Source: Taxillus chinensis
Lineage: Eukaryota > Streptophyta > Magnoliopsida > Santalales > Loranthaceae
Direction: 5' to 3'
Length of the DNA stretch: 64,000 nucleotides
Assembly: GCA_023512835.1 (NCBI GenBank)
Contig: CM042089.1
Coordinates: 50,553,004 to 50,617,003, forward strand
Shown here piece by piece: positions 12,345-22,705 of the stretch. The notes beneath the pieces are model-generated. The model had not been told where the DNA came from and made no database searches. It was given only the letters and a program-made list of their open reading frames with translations. Each line of letters starts with the position of its first letter. The first letter of the stretch is position 1. The position numbers and the translations under genes were made by a program.

Positions 12345-13015
12345 ATCATGCCATATTACAACTGTTCGTTGGGAAGACCCTTGATCCACATGGCAGGAGC
12401 GGTGCCATCAAGTCTCCACCAGAAGATGATGTTTGTAATGGGGGACTAACTCATCTGCATCTCTGGAGAGACAAGTTTCCTCGTCACCAAACCGGCATCA
12501 GTTCCTTATATTGAAAGTAACGAAGGTGTACCAGAATGCTCATATCGGGCTTTTGAGATGGTGAATGTCGCTTCTGCCCCAGACCATCGTCTCTCGAAGG
12601 CAGCAAAAATGGTTGCAACCACTATGATCAGACAGGGGTACAAACCGGGGCAAGGATTAGGCCTGATAGCTCAACGGATTCAGAAACCCCTAACTATCCG
12701 AGAAGATACCGAAAAGTTTGGGCTAGGCTACGTCCCTACAAAAGCTGACAAACACAGGGAAGCTATCAAGAAGAGGGAAGTCAGAATGGCAAGATTGCAG
12801 AAAAGGCCAATACAAGAAGAAAGGAGAAGCTTTCCCCCTTTGAATGTTACATTCCGGAGTGGAGGGTTTATCCATAAGAGCCAACCTGAGCACAAGACGG
12901 GGACTGTAGCCGTATTGGACACAAATGAGCATGCACCGAACGAGATGGTTCAGTTAGTGTGAGAGGATCCCAACGAGCCATTGAACAATTGGACCAGCCT
13001 GGACCTCCCCATAAT
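12345..13015 (+). pseudogene. Copy A protease C-terminus and G-patch-like domain
   Basis: Continuation of gag-protease after the insertion. The protease C-terminal box is degraded near 12,360-12,520. Then 12558-12962 stays open with AAKMVATTMIRQGYKPGQGL and KFGLGYVP, a glycine-rich segment like the G-patch found after protease in Tat/Ogre elements. A TGA at 12960-12962 interrupts the frame where copies B and C have CGA or CAA-type codons. The same frame then runs to the exon end at 13015. Confidence 0.8.
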
Positions 13016-13197
13016 GTAATGCTTACGGGTCGCTGGGATTTAATGTATTCTATTTTAATGTACTTTGAAGCTGTGAACATTTGTTTTTCCTTTATCCTTC
13101 CAATAAAATGTGTTTTTTAAAATCTTTCATGGTGCATTCCATTCATAACATGTGCATATCATATTTGGTTACCAACTTGTCATTCGCTTATAAGCAG
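13016..13197 (+). other. Intron between gag-protease and pol, copy A
   Basis: 182 bp, GTAATG donor and TAAGCAG acceptor. Without splicing the frame stops at once (ATG TAA). Joining AT (13014-13015) to G (13198) makes one ATG codon and runs in frame into the pol ORF (YHNVNENIVCEGE). The identical length and phase occur in copies B and C. An intron between protease and RT is known for Ogre elements. An AATAAA lies inside it at 13102-13107. Confidence 0.75.
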
Positions 13198-14873
13198 GTA
13201 TCACAATGTCAATGAAAACATAGTATGCGAAGGCGAAACGAGATGCCAAAGGTTTGACCAAAGTCCAAACTGGGAGCAGCCCGTGTTTGAAGCTGACGAG
13301 AATGAGATAGAGGAGACACCTGAACTACCAGGGGAGATTATACGCCTATTGGAAAGGGAAGACCATTTCTCCATTCCAAGTGAAGACCCAGTAGAAACAG
13401 TGAATTTGGGGACGGTTGCCGAACCAAGAGAATTGAGGATGGGATCCCTAATAGCTACCGACATCAAGAAGCAATTAATTGAGCTGTTAAGGAGCTACAT
13501 AGACATTTTTGCATGGTCATACCAAGATATGCCCGGATTAGACACAGATATAGTGCAACATCACATACCCGTGAAGCCCGAGTACAAGCCAGTTCAGCAG
13601 AAATTGAGAAGAATGAGAACAGAGATGATACAGAAGATTAAAGAAGAAGTCAAAAAGCAATGGGATGCAGGTTTCCTAAGTGTCTCCCATTATCCAGAAT
13701 GGGTGGCCAATGTTGTACCAGTACCGAAGAAAGGAGGCAAAGTACGCATGTGTGTCAACTATAGAGATCTGAATTGGGCCAGTTCGAAGGATAACTTTCC
13801 ACTTCCTCACATTGATACGCTAGTGGATAATACAGCAAAACACGCCCTGTTCTCATTCATGGATGGTTTCTCGGGCTATAATCAAATTCGTATGGCCCCC
13901 GAACACAAAGAGAGGACCACATTCACGACACTTTGGGGCACTTTCTGCTATAATGTGATGCCTTTTGGTCTGAGGAACGCAGGGGTAACTTATCGGTGAG
14001 CCATGGTGACCCTATTCCACGACATGATGCATGAGCAAATCGAAGTATATGTGGACGACATGATAGCCAAATCACGAAGCACCGAAGATCATATCGAAGT
14101 ACTCCTGCAAGCTACGAAATAGGCTACGGAAATATCAGCTAAAATTGAACCTCGAAAAGTGCACTTTCGGAGCCATGTCGGGAAAACTATTGGGTTTCAT
14201 TGTGAGCCAAAAAGGAGTTGAAATCGATCCAGATAAAGTTCGAGCTATCCAAGAGATGCCGCCACCACGGACCATCAAGGAGGTTAGAGGATTCCTAGGG
14301 CGACTGAATTATATTGCCCGATTTATTTCCCAATTAATAGCCACATGCGAACCCATTTTCAAGACTTTACGGAAGAACAACCCCGAAATTTGGAATGACA
14401 AGTGTCAAGAAGCTTTTGACAAGATCAAACAATACCTGTCTAATCCACCTATTTTGGTCCCACCAGTACCGGATAGACCTTTGATCTTATACTTGACCAT
14501 TCAGGAGTTAGCGATGGGTTGTGTCTTGGGGCAATACGATTCTACAGGCAAGAAGGAGCAGGCCATTTATTATCTGAGCAAGAAGTTCACCATCAATGAA
14601 GAAAACTACACACCCTTGGAGAAGACGTGCTATGCTCTTGTCTGGATAACAAGAAGATTGAGGCAGTACACTCTTTATCATACCACATGGCTGATTTCAA
14701 GGCATGATCCGCTCAAATATCTCTTAGAAAAACCATCCATTTCTGGGAGAATCGCCAAATGGCAGTTGATCCTATCAGACTACAATATCATTTACGTACC
14801 TCAAAAAGCCATAGAAGGAAGTGCGATGGCCAACTATCTGGCAGATAGAGCCTGGAAGACTTTGAGCCCATGA
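13198..14873 (+). pseudogene. Copy A reverse transcriptase and RNase H
   Basis: Ty3-type RT and RNase H. 13283-13999 holds the RT entry (MRTEMIQKIKEEVKKQWDAG), the first catalytic Asp in FSFMDGFSGYNQ and the PFGLRNAG box. A TGA at 13997-13999 replaces CGA of copy C. YVDD lies at 14048-14059. A frame change follows near 14,110. 14145-14873 holds the thumb (GFLGRLNYIARF) and RNase H with LEKTCYALVW and HDPLKYLL. A second frame change near 14,850 separates it from the next domain. Copy A keeps the RT core that copy B has lost. Confidence 0.9.
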
Positions 14874-14876
14874 CTA

Positions 14877-15491
14877 TTGGCTTCCCCGGATGAGAACATC
14901 AACATCATCTCGGCCAAAGTATCAGACATATGGATGATGTGGTTCGATGGGGCCTCCAGTCTCTTAGGTCACAGTGTTGGGGCCGTCCTGATATCCCCAA
15001 AAGGTGAGCATTTCCCCATGGTGGCAAAGCTAACCTTCCCTTGTACAAACAATGTAGTGGAATATGAGGCTTGTGTGATGGGACTTCAAGAAGCCATTAA
15101 CAAAGGAATCAAAAAATTACGATTGTTCGGCGATTCGGCACTCATCATTTTTCAAGTAAGGGGTGAATGGGAGACTCGAAACCACAAATTAATCCCATAT
15201 CGGAAGCACGTTGCAGATTTAGCCGAGCAATTCGAAGACATCACGTTTGAGCATATGCCCAGGGAATACAATCAGCTCCCTGACGTGCTGGCAACTCTAG
15301 CCTCCCTCCTTCGGCTAGACACAAAGTTGGAAGTTCAGTCTTTTGATATCCGCATACAAGATGCTCCTGCACATTGCATGGCCATTGACGAAAATACCGA
15401 AGAAAAGCCCTGGTACAATGATATCAGACAATACTTGCTTAAACAAGAGTATCCAGCTGAGGCCTCTGAGTCTGATAAAAGAAATATCTGA
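14877..15491 (+). pseudogene. Copy A additional (archaeal-type) RNase H
   Basis: MMWFDGASSLLGHSVGAVLI carries the first acidic residue, then EYEACVMGLQEA, LFGDSALIIFQV and MPREYNQLPDVLATLAS give the remaining motifs. A second, archaeal-type RNase H between RNase H and integrase is a hallmark of the Tat clade. About 205 codons are open, ended by TGA at 15489-15491 where copies B and C read CGA. Confidence 0.85.
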
Positions 15492-15977
15492 AGGTCAGCA
15501 TCCAACTATTATCTTGATGGCTCGATTCTGTACAAGAGAAACGATGACATGGTGTTATTGCGGTGTGTGGCAAAAGAACTGAGCATAAAGTGCATCAGGA
15601 GTGATCATGGTACAGAATTTGATTTTTCAGATATGAGATCATATTGTTCTGAACAGGGCATTCAGCATGACTTCTCTGCGCCCAGAACTCCACAATAAAC
15701 TGGGGTAGCTGAGCGCAAGAATCGTACTTTAGTCGAGGCTGGCAGATCTATGTTAGCAGGGGCAACGCTTCCTCTCAGTCTATTGGCTGAAGCTGTGTCC
15801 CCTACCTGCTATGTTCAGAACAAAACTCTAATAAATAAATCTACCATGAAAACACCCTATGAGATGTGGAGAGGACGAAAGCCTTCAATTTCATATTTCA
15901 GAGCTTTTGGGTGTACTTGCTATATATTGATAAATGGCAAAGAAACCCGGAATAAATTTGAACCAAAAATCCGATGA
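15492..15977 (+). pseudogene. Chimeric integrase: Tat N-terminus joined in frame to copia core
   Basis: 15492-15578 encodes the start of Tat integrase (SASNYYLDGSILYKR to RCVAKE). From 15579 the same frame reads copia integrase core: SDHGTEF with the second catalytic Asp, then TGVAERKNR with the catalytic Glu, then TPYEMWRGRKPS. The zinc finger and first Asp of copia integrase are absent, as is the Tat core. TAA at 15696-15698 interrupts the frame; a one-base change near 15,960 moves the C-terminal part into the next frame. The join marks a deletion breakpoint. Confidence 0.85.
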
Positions 15978-18135
15978 TGGGATTTTTGTCGGGTACTCAT
16001 TACATAGCAAGGCTTATCGGGTCTTCAATAGAAAACTTTTTAAAGTTGAAGAATCTATCCATGTGACTTTTGATGAAGCTAATCTTGATTGGTCAAAAGT
16101 TGCTTCTTCAAGTTCTAATGTGCAGGTCCCGGACAGCAACATCGATTACTCGAAGTTTATGAATGTTCCTGATACACATTCTGACCAACCACATGGCATC
16201 AGCGAAGCACAAAAAAATTATATGGATGATGCTACGGATGATTCGGACTCAGGACTACCGTTAAGCTCCGGACATACTCCTACGGATACCCAAAATTCCA
16301 AAGCACCTTCAAGTCCGTCTGGACCAGTTAACACTGAAAGAAACAGTGCTGAAGAACCACCTAGTTCTACCGTACCTTCTAATACGGAAACATCTGGTCC
16401 GGAAGAAGCACAACCAGTAGATACACCTGAACCACCTAACCTGGTAGAGCTTCAAATTATTCAAGATCAACCATCACATGCACAGAATTACAGATGGACC
16501 CGAAACCATCCCTCAGATCAAGTGATTGGTGATCCTACTGTTGGTGTAAGAGCAAGAGCAGCCACCTCCAACATGTGTTTTTACTCGTGTTTTCTATCTC
16601 AAATAGAACCAAAGGTGGTGGATGAAGCTCTTCGGGATTCGAATTGGATAGAAGCCACGCAAGAAGAGCTGAATCAATTTAAGAGAAATAATGTGTGGAC
16701 TCTAGTACCAAGGCCTAAGTCTCAGCAAGTCATAGGAGTTAAATGGGTGTTCCGGAACAAGCTTGATACGGATGGAATTGTAATCCGGAACAAAGCCAGA
16801 CTGGTAGCCAAAGGATATCGTCAAGAAAAAGGAATAGACTATGATGAAACCTTTGCTCTGGTGGCAAGACTTGAGGCAATCCGAATGTTTCTGGCGTATG
16901 CTTCATGTGAAAACTTCATAGTTTATCAAATGGACGTCAAGAGTGCATTCCTGAATGGAGATCTTCAAGAGCAGGTGTACGTTGAACAACCTCCAGGTTT
17001 CATTGAACCCAAGGCTGGACATCTGGTTTACAAACTAAGGAAAGCTTTGTATGGATTGAAGCCAGCTCCAAGAGCCTGGTACGACACACTTTTGGAATTC
17101 TTACTTGCTCACAACTTTCAAAAAGGGAAGATTGACACCACGCTATTCTTACGGAAAGAGAAAGGACATACTCTGATCGTACAGATATACGTGGATGATA
17201 TCATTTTCGGATCAACTAATCCGAAACTTTGTGATGAATTCGCCAAGTTGATGACTGGCAAGTTTGAGATGAGTATGATGGGAGAACTGTCCTACTTCCT
17301 TGGGATTGAAGTCAAACAACTGAAGGAAGGGACCTTCATAAACCAAGCTAAGTATACTCGTGACTTAATCAAGAAGTTTGGTATGGAAGGTTCGTCTCCT
17401 GTCAAAACTCCAATGCCAGTCAATGCCAAGTTAGACCCAGATGTTGATGGCAAATCAGTGAATGTGACTGAGTACAGAGGGATGATTGGATCCTTGCTGT
17501 ATCTTACAGTAAGTCGCCCGGATATAATGTTTGTAACTTGCATTTGCGCAAGATATCAGGCGAATCCCAAAGAGTCACATATGCTTCATGTAAAACGGAT
17601 ATTAAGGTATCTCAAAGGGACAATTAATTTGGGACTCTGGTACCCACAAGTGTCCAACTTCGCCTTATCTGGATATTCTGATGCTGATTTTGCCGGGTGT
17701 CGCATAGACAGGAAAAGCACCAGTGGTACATGCTAATTCCTTGGAAATAGATTGATCTCTTGGTTCAATAAGAAGCAGAATTCCGTATCAACCTCTACTG
17801 CTGAAGTGGAATATATAGCTGTTGGGAGTTGCTGTGCACAACTTCTTTGGATGCAAAGTCAACTTACTGACTACGGCTTCAACATGACATCTGTTCCACT
17901 CTACTGTGACAATACCAGTGCTATTGCTATCAGCAATAATCCCGTCATGCATCCAAAGACAAAACATATTGAGGTCAGGCATCATTTCATTGGTGATCAT
18001 CTTCTTAAAAAGCACATATCCCTGGAACATGTTGTTACTGAAGATCAACTGGCGGATATACTTATAAAGCCCCTACCTGATGTAAGATTTTCTGAACTTC
18101 CTCTCAAATTAGGTATGCTTGACTTTTCTGCATAG
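15934..18135 (+). pseudogene. SIRE-like integrase C-terminus, reverse transcriptase, RNase H
   Basis: 15934-17736 is one open frame: integrase tail ([20 protein letters not shown]), a Ser/Pro/Thr-rich linker of about 150 residues, then RT from the [10 protein letters not shown] box through [24 protein letters not shown] and YVDD at 17188-17199, then the [17 protein letters not shown] box. A single TAA at 17734-17736 separates it from 17752-18135, which carries the RNase H tail (STAEVEYIA, YCDNTSAIAISNNP, KHIEVRHHFI, ADILIKPLP). Apart from that stop the catalytic residues are present; this is the best preserved copia pol in the window. Confidence 0.92.
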
Positions 18136-19831
18136 CTTCTCACCTGTTATCCATTAGTAGTTGTTTTCAGAACATGCATTGTGCTTTTATTGATAGTAGC
18201 AGATACATACTGATCTTAATGATGATCATACTTACTGTCTAATGTGCTTCATGCTTCTGATATTGATAGCAACTTCATATATGGGATTATGCTTGCGTTT
18301 CTCGACTAAAGTCGTTTAAGCAAATATGATTAAAGTTTATATGATTAACCTCATTCTAGTTTCATGATCTTAATTTCCACTGATCACCACATGACAAATG
18401 CCTGTTCATTTAGATTACTCTATTAACATGTATTATTGAAGAAATGAAATGGGTTAGCTCGGAATGCCTGGTGGATGAATACACAATCGTAGTCTGATCA
18501 GCTTCTGAAGTATAGTTTCCTAAAAAGATAGACCGTGCTGAATTTCTTTAAGCCGGAAAGGTCTACCGAGAGGATTGCACAATCTATGGGGGAGAAAATG
18601 CTTTATAAATTATTCAAGTAATACCCCCCGTATATGTCTCATGACCTCTTTCCTGGCTGTCTATTCGAGGGGGAGCCTTTCATTGAGAGGATCGAATGAT
18701 CTACGGGGGAGCCTAAGCTTCATCTATTACCTCAGTAATGACCCCCTAATATGTCTCAGATACTCCCTCCTCTGAACCTTTACTTCTGGATCTGACTGGA
18801 CATGCGTTGTTGAAACAGAATTGCGGCATGCTTGGATGTATTTTTTTTCTTCAACCATGCATTTTAATCGGATAATCAACTGCTTGCTTTTGACATGTGT
18901 CCACTTCCTCATTTTTCACTCATGAATCCTAGTTTGGTCAAATCATATGATTTTTAATTAATCTTAGCTACGTCGTTCAGCAGGACGGTTTCGCTATGTT
19001 GACCTATATGAACTTGTGTATTTATTGTCTGACATATGCCCTGATTCAGTCACATTGATCATTCTCTAGTATGTATATGTCTATTTTATTCATGGTAACG
19101 TATAAGTTCTGCTACTCATTAGTTTGGATTATATAGCTCTTCACTGACTATTTTCTCCTATCCGTACTAATCCTTGCCTGTTATGCTTTTGTACTTTTAG
19201 CTTATTTTTGTGAAGCTACAGGTTCAGATTTTCTTTGCACCCTTATCGATAAATCCAGTCCATAGTCTTGGATTTGAAGTGTTGTGGTACTTCTCTTCTC
19301 TTCAACTTATTGACAGCAAAGGAATCTACTTCTCTTTAATAGCACTCTGTTACTACGGACACGGTCTACTTTTCATCCGGATACTCGTCACACGACTATC
19401 GTTAATTCCGGATGATTGTCGGTTCATTCCTCCGGACTCCTGACACTGTCAAATTGTGATAATCCATGTCTTATTATATATCGCGTGCTTTTGAGGAGGC
19501 ATCATGATGATTCATTAAATGCTTGTCACGGGACGCTCACACTTCCCCGGAAGGCAAACAGCTGTTACCCTTACTTGGTCATGCCATCTCCACGTCATCT
19601 TTTAATTCGGAGGCGCATCGATATCAAGACTAATGACATCAACCTGTCAAGCGGTTTACTGTTTCAGTCGCCACATTCCTAGACCCGCTGACATTTACGG
19701 ACTCGGTCTTATATATTCTGGTCATTCCTACGAAGCACGAGTGTTACTCTTTCCAAATCCCTAAAACTCTCGTTGCTCCTTCAATCCCCAAAGACCTCGC
19801 CTTCCCTCTCGCCCTTCACCTTTCATCTATA
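18136..19831. other. Spacer between pol and accessory ORF
   Basis: About 1.7 kb, AT-rich, no long frame. It contains two copies of a segment about 117 bp apart (from 18568 and 18685) sharing GAGAGGAT, an ATCTA(T/C)GGGGGAG core and a stretch of C before ATATGTCTCA. Spacers of this kind occur between pol and the env-like ORF in SIRE elements. A splice acceptor for a subgenomic mRNA could lie here but I cannot assign one. Confidence 0.6.
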
Positions 19832-22219
19832 ATGGCACCTATAACCTCTCTTTCCGGCATCAATCCCGGCCATCTGGTCGATTGGAGCGCTATCTCCAAC
19901 CCTCTAGACTGGTTTTTCCATATTCGCCCTCTTCTAGAAGCCTCTCACATACTCGACTTGATCTCCAATCCTGTTGATCTTCTTGTAGACGACATTCTCG
20001 AGTACTACCAACGGATCCACTGTACCACCAACTCCATCATCTCCTATGTTCGCAGTGAATCCATCCTCATTACCCTCGACGTTCTCCGCGCTGCTCTCAG
20101 CCTACCCCCCGGTGAACCACAGCGCCCCGATGCCGATCCAATGGCGGCTTCCATGAGTTGCACCTATAAAGGCAAGGAATACAAGGTGAAGTCCTTCCAA
20201 GGCCGCTATCACTGTATGGCGGTCATACTGAGTCGCTGTTTACTGGCTCGCACTTCCGCTCTGGACTCTGTTCCGTACGATCTTCTTCTGGCCATGTACG
20301 GCATTTTCGAAGGTCTTCCGATGGACTGGGGGACGTTTCTGTTCCGACTGCTGTAGACTGGACCCAAGAACCTTTCCTTCGGGCACATCCTTAGCATTAT
20401 CTTCCGGCATCTTCATCCGAACCATTTCGCTCGCTCTGATGCTGTTTCATTTCCTCCGGCTTATTACCTTCGCTATCTTACGCCTGATGGGAACATGACA
20501 GCCCGTCGTCCCTCTGTAGCTCCCCGCCTTCTCCCTGCCACAGAACAACAAGGCAGTTCTGTTGGTGACCCCTCCGACAGCCATGCCCCTGACGTCAGCT
20601 CTGCTCACCGATCCTCCCGGATTCAGTCCGTTGCTGCACCCTCCATTTCTCGGGCCTCCCAGCACAGCGTCCGTGTCGAACCCTCCAAGGTTGCGGGGCC
20701 ATCTCAGCGCAGTGCCTCTAGAGCTGTTTCTTCAACCCCTTCTGCTGCGGATGTCCCCACCCCCTCCACTTCCGCTGTTGCTGCCGCGGTTAACACCGCC
20801 ATTGCTGCCGCAATTGCTGATGTCCCGGAATCTATTCCAAAAGCTCCTTTGCCTCCCTTACCTCAACCCCGAGATTACCTTGACCATCTCTCCGCCGACA
20901 CCTTAACAGACCTTTGGCTCCGTTTCAGCCTTGCCCACACCGCCTCCATTCTTGACACCAATCTTCGGGTGTTTTACACTCGCCATACTCAATCCCCGGA
21001 GACCATGATCATCTGGAATTTGGACCAAGGCTTTCTTACGCCGGCCTCCATTCCAGATGTGCCGTTCCCTAACCCCTCCAGCCCGGTCCATGCTGCACAG
21101 AGTCCTTCTCCTGCTAAGGCTGGACCTTCTTCTCCTGCTGTTGACATTCCCGTTGTTGACCTATCTGGTCAAAGCGGGTCCACTACTCCGGATGCCTCTG
21201 CTGCTCCGGATGCCCCTTCTGCTGCTGCTGCTGATACTCCTGCGGACTCCTCTGCCCAGCGCACTCCTGCTCCTGTTCATGCGGGGGAGTCCTCTAAAGC
21301 TCCAGAGTTGGCCCTTGGGCGTGCTTCTTTTGGCACGGTCCACTCCGACGCTATGCTCTCTGCCCAGCTAGACCGCCACGCCCAAGCTCATAGCGCCCAA
21401 ATATCCGCCATCACCGCCAAGGTTGATGCTCTTGGCGCCCAACTCCTCTCCACCCTCATCGACTCCTCCACCTCCATGGAACAGAAGATGGACCTCGTCG
21501 CCTCGTCCGTCCACTCCTTGTCTACCTCCTTCGCGGACCTAGCGCACACGATGGCTCGCCCTCCCGTTGCTCCCCGACGATTGGCCAAACCGGGGGAGAG
21601 AGTGTCATCTGATCCTTCTGCTCCTCCTGCATCACAAACCTCCACTCGTGCTGAGAAGCGGCCTGCCTCTTCACTGCTTCAGGGAGTTCAAATCCCCAAA
21701 TGTAGCCGCTTCTCTCAGCCAAGCTCCTCGAGTTCGAGTGCAGCTCTTCCTCCATCCTCTCCATCCGCAGCTGACACCTTCCTCCCATCGTATGCGGTGT
21801 GTGACTCTCTTGATGCGAACGGAAGCGTGCGTAAGGCAATGCTTTCCTATGCTGCGTCTTTTGTCGAGAGAAGATGTCTCTCTGACCTGTACCCCTTCTC
21901 CCTAGACGACATTTAGACCCTTTGTTCGGAGAAAGGCCTCTTTACAACAGACGACATTGAAAACTTCTCTAGGGCTGCTAAAATGGAGATGAGGCTGTTT
22001 CCATCTTTGTACAAGGATGGCCACTTGTTTGAAGTTCTGCCGTGCTGGAATGAGGGCTATCTTCCCAGTATAGATATCATTCAGTCCTTTATCGAAGGAA
22101 CTGCTGAGGATAGCAAGCCATGGAGAACTCTCAACTATCCTCATTCCGTACCGGATCATGTCGCCACATTTCATGATGGCTGTCTTCATGATTTAGTCCA
22201 AACAGATGATTCTGATTGA
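19832..22219 (+). pseudogene. SIRE accessory (env-like) ORF with plant-transposon domain
   Basis: One frame of about 796 codons from ATG 19832, broken by TAG at 20354-20356 and 21914-21916. Residues 1-220 resemble the putative plant transposon domain (PF20167): SIISYVRSESILITLDVLRA, SRCLLARTSALDSV, DLLLAMYGIF and GLPMDWG. Residues about 220-500 are rich in Pro, Ala and Ser with GC well above the neighbours. Near residue 510 a heptad-like AQISAITAKVDALGAQLL segment suggests a coiled coil. I see no signal peptide or membrane span, so 'env-like' is only the conventional name for the position. Function unknown. Confidence 0.7.
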
Positions 22220-22561
22220 TTCTCATCAGATTGTGGAGTAGTATGTAAGAAAGAATCAATGGGAACCACTGTGTCTCAGATTGACTGAAGCTATGAAGAA
22301 AGCCGAATTATATGAAAAGTTGGGCATCACTCCTTTCAAACCAACTGAGAAGCTGAAGGTGACATTCCAGGGCAAGAAGCAAGTGCCACAATAGCCAGAT
22401 GGAGATAGCTGCGAAGCCTTTGTCTGTTACTTTATCAAGTCATTCTTAAGTGTGGACAAATCTTGGAGCCAACACACCACTTATACGATGAAGCAGACAA
22501 TGGAGCTTAGAGAGAAAGCAGCAACAATGATCTTCAAGTATAGTAAGCTTTATGTACCTTA
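22206..22561 (+). pseudogene. Ulp1-like (C48) cysteine protease C-terminal remnant
   Basis: In the +1 frame relative to the upstream ORF. It reads MILIDSHQIVE, stop, YVRKNQWEPL, then KKQVPQ, stop, PDGDSCEAFVCYFIKSFL and ends TAA at 22559-22561. SUMO proteases end with a V-P-Q-Q...D/S-C-G-x-F-V-x-Y/F-F motif holding the catalytic Gln and Cys, preceded by an LDS...EW segment; the spacing here fits. The Cys remains, while the Gly after it is Glu (GGA to GAA) and the second Gln codon is TAG. It may be the C-terminal domain of the accessory ORF, separated by a frameshift. The His/Asp part is not convincing. Confidence 0.55.
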
Positions 22562-22691
22562 ATGAAAATCTTGTATAAAGGCTGAATTGTATTCTGTTGC
22601 TGATAAATGAAAATAGTTGTGATGTGTATTCTGCATGTTATCTTTTTGCACTACTTACCAGATCAGATTACAAAGGGTTTGGGTATATCCA

Positions 22692-22705
22692 TAATTGGGA
22701 GAGAT
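22692..22705 (+). other. Polypurine tract of the SIRE-like element
   Basis: TAATTGGGAGAGAT directly precedes the LTR start TGTTGGATC at 22706. Confidence 0.75.

Noticed and set aside
20562..21905. Leu- and Pro-rich frames opposite and beside the SIRE accessory ORF
   Set aside because: Shadows of the C-rich Ala/Pro/Ser-coding strand.
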